Shown in pieces: positions 59,158-64,000 of a DNA stretch of 64,000 nucleotides (the stretch's first letter is position 1; every line of letters begins with the position of its first letter). Source of the DNA: Cytophagales bacterium (GTDB lineage Bacteria > Bacteroidota > Bacteroidia > Cytophagales > Microscillaceae); NCBI GenBank assembly GCA_013298075.1, contig JAAFJG010000006.1:20535-84534 (forward strand), in the 5' to 3' direction. A program made the position numbers and the translations under genes. The notes under the pieces are model-generated. The model made no database searches. It was not told the DNA's origin and worked only from the letters and a program-made list of their open reading frames with translations.

Positions 59158-59802
59158 TTATCCTTTTAATTGTCTGTACAAAAAATAATTGAGTTGTGAA
59201 GCAACACTATTCATCAAAGGCAATGCTTGATCAATCGGACAAATATAGGTTTGGATAAATTCATTTTCACCTTCTGCTCCTGCTGTTTTATTCTGAAAAG
59301 CATCAATTTCTGCTTGTGATAAATGTACTTCGCAATAGAAAAAATAACCACCTTCATCTAACAAACCCGCAGAAGTATATAACATTTTATCGTTCAACTG
59401 CACTAATTGCGAAGATTCAATCGATAAACTCGTTTCTTCTTTTACTTCCTTGACCGCTACTGCCAACGGATTACTTTCGTTATCACACATACCCGCAGGA
59501 TGCTCGTAAGAAATTGCCCCATTTGCGATTCGAAATTGTTTAACTAATAATAAATATTTTTTTTGCGTTTCTTTCGAAATCAAACAAGTCAATACAGATA
59601 CAAAATGTCCTCTCAAAAGTACAATCGGTAATAATTTTTCACCACTTTTGCTATACGCATCAATTTTTAATTTGGCAAATAAAATTTCTCCGTTTGGTTT
59701 GCGAGAAATAGAAAGTTCTTCTACACTTTTTAAATTGATACCATTTTCTTCAATGGTTTTTACCCATTGTTTATATTTAAGAGAATCTTGCAGTTTTTCC
59801 AT
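59158..59802 (-). CDS. NUDIX hydrolase (ADP-sugar pyrophosphatase-like)
   Basis: The 214-residue protein has the NUDIX box: GMCDNESNPLAVAVKEVKEE followed by TSL, matching G-x5-E-x7-[RK]E-x2-EE. The flanking FRIANGAISYEHPAGM and YTSAGLLDEGGYFFY fit the ADP-ribose/ADP-sugar pyrophosphatase branch. The exact substrate is unknown. It lies 15 bases after the DUF4175 gene on the same strand, so they may be cotranscribed. Confidence 0.85.
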   Translation of the reverse strand: MEKLQDSLKYKQWVKTIEENGINLKSVEELSISRKPNGEILFAKLKIDAYSKSGEKLLPIVLLRGHFVSVLTCLISKETQKKYLLLVKQFRIANGAISYEHPAGMCDNESNPLAVAVKEVKEETSLSIESSQLVQLNDKMLYTSAGLLDEGGYFFYCEVHLSQAEIDAFQNKTAGAEGENEFIQTYICPIDQALPLMNSVASQLNYFLYRQLKG

Positions 59803-59817
59803 TTTTTTTATAATCGA

Positions 59818-62800
59818 TTATTTAATTTTTTCGAAATATTTATCTACTTCTTTTTTATAATAAGGCGAAAAAGAAGGCGGAATTGTTTTTAATAATTCAG
59901 TTTGTTTTTGCTTATTTTTAAAAAATTGTTGCAAGGCAGGCGGAATAACTTTTTGTTTTTCCTTTGCTTGTTCTGCTTTTCGTTGCTCTTCCTCCCCTTT
60001 TTCTCTCAATGCTTTTTCAGATTCGAGCAATCGTGTTTCAATCTCTTTTAACCTTTGTTGTGAGATGCGTTGTAAATTTTTATTGACTAAATCCTCTTCG
60101 ATTTTATCCATTTCTTTGGCTAAATCTTTGAGTTGGCGAGCCAATTCACGCTTTGCTTTTTCTTGTTTTTCTTTCGAATCTTTATCACCATTTTTATTGC
60201 CATCTTTTCCACCACTTCCATCGCCACCATTTGTTCCGTTAGGCATTTTTCCGCCATTCATTTTTTCTAATTGTCGCAAAGATTCTCTAATTCGTTGTTG
60301 TTCAGCCGCTAATTTTGCCAATTCTTCAGACATTTCTTTGCCTGATTTTCCACTTTGTTGCAATTTTTTAATTTGTTCACCTAATTTTTTTTGCATTTCT
60401 CCAATATTAGGCTGTTTTCCTTTCCCTTTTCCCTTACCTTTGCTTTGTTGTGGTTTTCCTGATGATTTCTTTTTCCCTGATTTTTTACCCGATTGTTGTT
60501 GTTGCTGTTGTTGCATTTGATTTAACGATTCGCTCAACATCAACGCCAAATTATTCATAGAAGTCATCGAAGATTGTTGTTTGCTTGTGGCTTGTCCTAA
60601 CTTTCTTTGTTTGATTCCATCGGCACTTTCGCCCATATATTTTTTCATAGCCGCCAATTCTCTTGTAACAAAAGATTGAATTTGAAAAACACGTTTTGAG
60701 AGCGAAAACAAAGAATCTTCTACGATTTTTGCGTCATCTTTTAGTTTTAATTGTTGTTGTGCCAATTTTACAAATCTTGGGTCTGATAAATTCACGCCTC
60801 TAAATTCTTTCATCAATGCTTCTTGGTCAAAAGAAAGTTGTATCAAATTTTCAAGAATTGCTCTCAAATCTTCGATATTTTCTTCATTTTCTTCGCCTTC
60901 CATATCCATTTGCATTGCGTCCATTTTTTCAGCCATTTCTTTCATTTTTTTGGCTGCTTTTTTTTGTGATTTAGATGCTTTATCTTTTTGGTCTTTTTGG
61001 AGTTCGTCAGAACTATTTTTTTGTTCTTCAGAAATTTCTTTTTTGTCCTCCTCCAATTCCTTTTTTTTGTCCTCCATTCCATTTGGATTTTGGAGTTCTT
61101 TGTCCATTTTTTGTAGTTCGTCGAGGTCTTTTTTAGCGTCCTCAAATTTTTCGTTGAGGTCTTTTTGTTCCTCTTTCAATTTATCATTTTCATCATTTTT
61201 TTCTTGTTCGGTTTGATTTTTATCATTTTTTTCAGCCTCTTTTGTTTTTTCGGCTAATTTTTCTTGTTTTTCGGCTATATCTTTTAACTTTTCTGCTGTT
61301 TGTTCCATTTTTTGGTCAAATTGCATTTGCTTAAACATTTCCAAAGTTCTTTCCAATTCTTTTTCCATGTTTTGCTCTTTTTCTTTTATTTCTTTGAGTT
61401 TTTGCAAAACATTTTCATTGTCTTTATTTTTTTCCAACAATTTTTGCAACTCCTCGTACAATTTTTTAGTTTCTGGGTCTAAAAGTTGTTCCATCAGTTT
61501 TTTTAATTGTTCCATTTTTTCAGCCAATTCAGGACTTTGTTCTTGGAATCTTTCTTGTTGTTCTTTTAATTTTTCGGCTTGTTCTTGTAGTTTTTTGACT
61601 TCTTCAGTCAATTCCTCTCTTTTTTTGAGTAATTCTTCTAATTGTTTTTTATCTTGATAATCCAAATTTTCTTTGGTTTTTAGTTTATCTTCTATTTTTT
61701 GCAATTCACTTTGTAATTGTTTTGCTTTTTTCAAAGTTTTGTCAATTTGACTTTCAGTTTTTGACACGTTACTTTCCATTTCTTTTTCGAAATCGGCTGC
61801 TGTTGGCACTTTAAAATTATTGACAAAAGTTTTGGCAGATTTGGCACCATTTACGCCATCATTATCCCAGACTTGAGAAAAATATTCTACTTCATCGCCT
61901 TGTTTGAGTTCCAAAGGCGTTAAATCTAATTGATATACAAAATTTTGTAAAGTTTGTTGCGAAGAAAAAGGCAAATTAACAGATTGATAATTCCCAAATT
62001 TTCCTTCTTTTTTGACACGATAAAACAATTTCAAACCCGAAATTCCATAATCATCTGTGATATTTCCGCCCACGCTCAAATTTAAAAACGTAAGTGTATC
62101 CGCATATCCTTGCATATTAATTTGTGGATATTTATCATTGATGACACTCAAAGAATATTTAATTTCTTCTTTATTTTTGGCGTGTTGATTGTTCAAATTT
62201 ATTTCATAATTTTCAGAATTTTTAGCAAAACGAGAAAAATAAAACTTTTGTCCACTTTTATTTTCTACTTTTATTTCTTCTTTTGCTTCACCAAATCTCA
62301 AACTCAATTTATCAGTTGCTTGCGTATCAAATTCCCATTCAATTTTTGTACCTTCAGGCACAACCAAATTACCGATATTATTCCAAGTTTCATTGCTTTT
62401 TCCTAAATAAGAAGGATAAGTCAATTTTGCAGCAAAAGCCAACAAAGAAGGTCTTTCTACCACTTTCAAATCATAACTATTAGAGCCAAAACCTGCGGCT
62501 TCGAACTCAAATCGCACATCTTTTTGAACTTTTGGCAATAAATACGAAAACGAACCATCTTGTTCTTTCACCATTTTATATTTGCGTTGTCCTATTTGAA
62601 TATACGTTTCTGTGGGAATTGTACGCCCTTTCATAGTCAATTTTAACGTATAATCTTCATTTTTAAAACTACTTAAAGATTTATTTTGGACGTGAAATGT
62701 GAAAGGGGCAGGTTCTGCAAAAGTTTCATTATAACGAATAATTCGAGTGGCACTATTGCTAAAAATCTCTTTAAAAAGGCTTGGAAATACAAAAAATATC

Positions 62801-63285
62801 AACAGAAAAAGAAACAAAGGAATAAAAATAAAACGTAAATATTTCTTATTTTCTTCATAATGAACAGCATCTGTAAATTTTACCACGCCCAATTCTTTGG
62901 TTCTTTGGGCGATGCTGGCACGCAACAAAGCAGAATTTTCGAGAGAAATTGCTTGTAATTGTAACGTATTGACTAATTTATCATCTATATTTGGGAAATA
63001 TTGTCCAATTTGCAAGGCTGCTTCTTCATCAGAAATTTGTTTATTGATATGCAAAAGTTTGAATAATGGCAAAATTATCCACGAAATACTCACAAAAGTA
63101 AGCATCATAATAAAACCATAAAAAAATATTGCTCGAATCGAAGAGTTAAATCTACCTAAATATTCTAAAAAATTTAAAGACATATACACGCTCAATAACA
63201 TAGCAGACGCTATCAAAACGCCTTTTAATAATTGATTAGTGTAATATTTTTGTTTGTATTGTTTTAATTCTGATAATAAATTCAT
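59818..63285 (-). CDS. DUF4175 family membrane protein with very long coiled coil
   Basis: The 1155-residue protein has three membrane helices in the first 180 residues (GVLIASAMLLSVYMSLNFLE; FFYGFIMMLTFVSISWIILP; FIFIPLFLFLLIFFVFPSLF) and a beta-rich region to about 500, as in DUF4175 proteins of Bacteroidota. Residues about 510-860 are a nearly unbroken Glu/Lys/Gln coiled coil. A Gln/Lys/Gly/Ser-rich low-complexity stretch (about 930-1060) follows, and the C terminus ends FSPYYKKEVDKYFEKIK. DUF4175 proteins are often encoded near moxR/batA genes, and their role is unknown; the long coiled coil could span the periplasm. A TACATTTG box is upstream (63312-63319). Confidence 0.88.
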   Translation of the reverse strand: MNLLSELKQYKQKYYTNQLLKGVLIASAMLLSVYMSLNFLEYLGRFNSSIRAIFFYGFIMMLTFVSISWIILPLFKLLHINKQISDEEAALQIGQYFPNIDDKLVNTLQLQAISLENSALLRASIAQRTKELGVVKFTDAVHYEENKKYLRFIFIPLFLFLLIFFVFPSLFKEIFSNSATRIIRYNETFAEPAPFTFHVQNKSLSSFKNEDYTLKLTMKGRTIPTETYIQIGQRKYKMVKEQDGSFSYLLPKVQKDVRFEFEAAGFGSNSYDLKVVERPSLLAFAAKLTYPSYLGKSNETWNNIGNLVVPEGTKIEWEFDTQATDKLSLRFGEAKEEIKVENKSGQKFYFSRFAKNSENYEINLNNQHAKNKEEIKYSLSVINDKYPQINMQGYADTLTFLNLSVGGNITDDYGISGLKLFYRVKKEGKFGNYQSVNLPFSSQQTLQNFVYQLDLTPLELKQGDEVEYFSQVWDNDGVNGAKSAKTFVNNFKVPTAADFEKEMESNVSKTESQIDKTLKKAKQLQSELQKIEDKLKTKENLDYQDKKQLEELLKKREELTEEVKKLQEQAEKLKEQQERFQEQSPELAEKMEQLKKLMEQLLDPETKKLYEELQKLLEKNKDNENVLQKLKEIKEKEQNMEKELERTLEMFKQMQFDQKMEQTAEKLKDIAEKQEKLAEKTKEAEKNDKNQTEQEKNDENDKLKEEQKDLNEKFEDAKKDLDELQKMDKELQNPNGMEDKKKELEEDKKEISEEQKNSSDELQKDQKDKASKSQKKAAKKMKEMAEKMDAMQMDMEGEENEENIEDLRAILENLIQLSFDQEALMKEFRGVNLSDPRFVKLAQQQLKLKDDAKIVEDSLFSLSKRVFQIQSFVTRELAAMKKYMGESADGIKQRKLGQATSKQQSSMTSMNNLALMLSESLNQMQQQQQQQSGKKSGKKKSSGKPQQSKGKGKGKGKQPNIGEMQKKLGEQIKKLQQSGKSGKEMSEELAKLAAEQQRIRESLRQLEKMNGGKMPNGTNGGDGSGGKDGNKNGDKDSKEKQEKAKRELARQLKDLAKEMDKIEEDLVNKNLQRISQQRLKEIETRLLESEKALREKGEEEQRKAEQAKEKQKVIPPALQQFFKNKQKQTELLKTIPPSFSPYYKKEVDKYFEKIK

Positions 63286-63311
63286 AGTTTTATATGTTTA
63301 TTTTTAGTTGG

Positions 63312-63319
63312 CAAATGTA
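63312..63319 (-). promoter_or_regulatory. -7 box of the DUF4175 gene
   Basis: The minus strand reads TACATTTG, 26 bases upstream of ATG 63285. Confidence 0.5.
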
Positions 63320-63488
63320 ACTATTATTTATAAGAATACCAAAAAAATCATAAAAAATTACATTTATTTATGATTTTTTAACTTTATGATGTTCTGATTT
63401 ATTTTGGTACAAAAAAACGAAATAATTTATCAACATAAATTTATTTTGGGGGCATAGATTTTTATTTTTTATATCCTAAATTTGTCTA

Positions 63489-63728
63489 TCATTTATTTGT
63501 TTTAATCCATTCTTGTATATTTTGATATAGTTTTGTTTTTTCAAAATCTTCTTTTGTGTTAGCAATTCTAAAATTACGTTCTACATCTTCCTTTTTTAAA
63601 TTTCCACCAAAAAAACTTGCAAATGTTTTCATAAAATCATGCCCATTGCATATTTGCAATATATCAGGATTTTTTAACCTTAATCGATTATTTTTGCTTA
63701 TTTTTTGTTTCCTTGTTAATAATTTCAA
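63489..63728 (-). CDS. Possible small protein overlapping the end of the Rpn gene
   Basis: A 79-codon frame overlaps the last 41 bases of the Rpn gene. The first part (MKLLTRKQKISKNNRLRLKN) is made by the other frame of the Rpn tail and may not be translated. The later part (MKTFASFFGGNLKKEDVERN, then ANTKEDFEKTKLYQNIQEWI) looks protein-like and could start at ATG 63632. I do not recognise it. It might be a fragment of a larger gene. Confidence 0.4.
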   Translation of the reverse strand: MKLLTRKQKISKNNRLRLKNPDILQICNGHDFMKTFASFFGGNLKKEDVERNFRIANTKEDFEKTKLYQNIQEWIKTNK

Positions 63729-64000
63729 TTACTTTTTGTTCTGTAACATTCAAAATATCAGCAATGACGATAGAGTCCATTTTTTTTTCATTCATTCTTA
63801 ATATAGAATCATAGACAGTTTCCTCGCGTCCTTCCTTACGTCCTTTCTCAATTCCTTTCTCAAGTCCTTTCTCGATTCCTATTTCCTCTCCCTTTCCGAT
63901 ACCTTGCAAATAGCGAATATCGGTTTCAATATCATATTCAAAAGCCATATTATTTGTTTTTTGTTGAATTGTTTCTTGTAAATTTCTTAATTTTGATACC
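63688..64000 (-). CDS. C-terminal part of an Rpn-family nuclease gene, cut by the window edge
   Basis: The frame is open to the edge of the window, so the ATG at 63948 is internal (KLRNLQETIQQKTNN precedes it). The visible part has the Rpn C-terminal layout: DIETDIRYLQGIGKGEEIGI, a Gly/Glu/Lys-rich repeat (EKGLEKGIEKGRKEGREE), then a helical end ADILNVTEQKVIEIIN. The linker of GxExG units is the same kind as in the Rpn genes at 9-11 kb, but the proteins are otherwise different, so this is a distinct family member. Confidence 0.75.
   Translation of the reverse strand, partial: VSKLRNLQETIQQKTNNMAFEYDIETDIRYLQGIGKGEEIGIEKGLEKGIEKGRKEGREETVYDSILRMNEKKMDSIVIADILNVTEQKVIEIINKETKNKQK

Noticed and set aside
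60065-61657. Several Ser/Phe/Cys-rich plus-strand frames inside the DUF4175 gene
   Set aside because: They are antisense shadows of the Glu/Lys coiled-coil and Gln-rich codons.
1-64000. tRNA, rRNA, riboswitch and CRISPR features
   Set aside because: No cloverleaf with acceptor/CCA and T-loop, no rRNA core sequence, no known riboswitch core and no spaced repeats were seen on reading.

Overview
The window is low-GC (about 30%) chromosomal DNA from a member of the Bacteroidota, most likely a Cytophagales-like aquatic or gliding relative; the order is an inference. The evidence is the repeated TTTG-N19/20-TAnnTTTG promoter form, weak Shine-Dalgarno sequences, a PorP/SprF (type IX secretion) protein, Bacteroidota-type CcmD, and the DUF4836, DUF4175, DUF4153 and DUF2141 families. 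No rRNA, tRNA or CRISPR array was found.

Left part (1-11.5 kb): a partial gene at the edge, a type II NADH dehydrogenase, a three-gene ABC exporter of lantibiotic-immunity type whose promoter lies inside a perfect inverted repeat, a four-gene minus-strand operon (membrane protein, YigZ, TetR, ModA), then ccmD-murG, and a locus of recently duplicated Rpn-type nuclease genes, one copy broken by an exact 127-bp duplication.

Middle (11.5-33 kb): mostly housekeeping and envelope genes. These are scpB, a membrane-anchored patatin, a TPR/periplasmic-binding lipoprotein-activator-like protein, a cystathionine gamma-synthase family enzyme, tilS, yidD, an aspartic-protease pair, an LpxL-type acyltransferase, the heptose-7-phosphate kinase, sucC, DUF2141, SCP2, DUF4153, two nearly identical DUF1703 ATPase/nuclease genes and a PorP-TSP3-OmpA fusion.

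Right part (33-64 kb): a large propeller sensor kinase, a secreted LRR protein next to a secreted TPR-CHAT protease, an unknown lipoprotein, a 1141-residue WG-repeat protein, and a restriction-modification operon (two SPPY methyltransferases and a PD-ESK endonuclease) flanked by 64-bp direct repeats. After it come a triple-FKBP lipoprotein, a soluble patatin, MlaE, acireductone dioxygenase, a receiver-SpoIIE phosphatase, a DUF4836 lipoprotein, a NUDIX hydrolase, a long DUF4175 coiled-coil protein and, at the right edge, another Rpn-type gene.

An interspersed element of about 180-215 bp, with imperfect terminal inverted repeats and two internal hairpins, occurs at about six intergenic places, usually just 3' of a gene. 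The most notable loci are the R-M cassette with its long target duplication, the LRR/TPR-CHAT pair, the palindromic element family and the breakable Rpn duplication.
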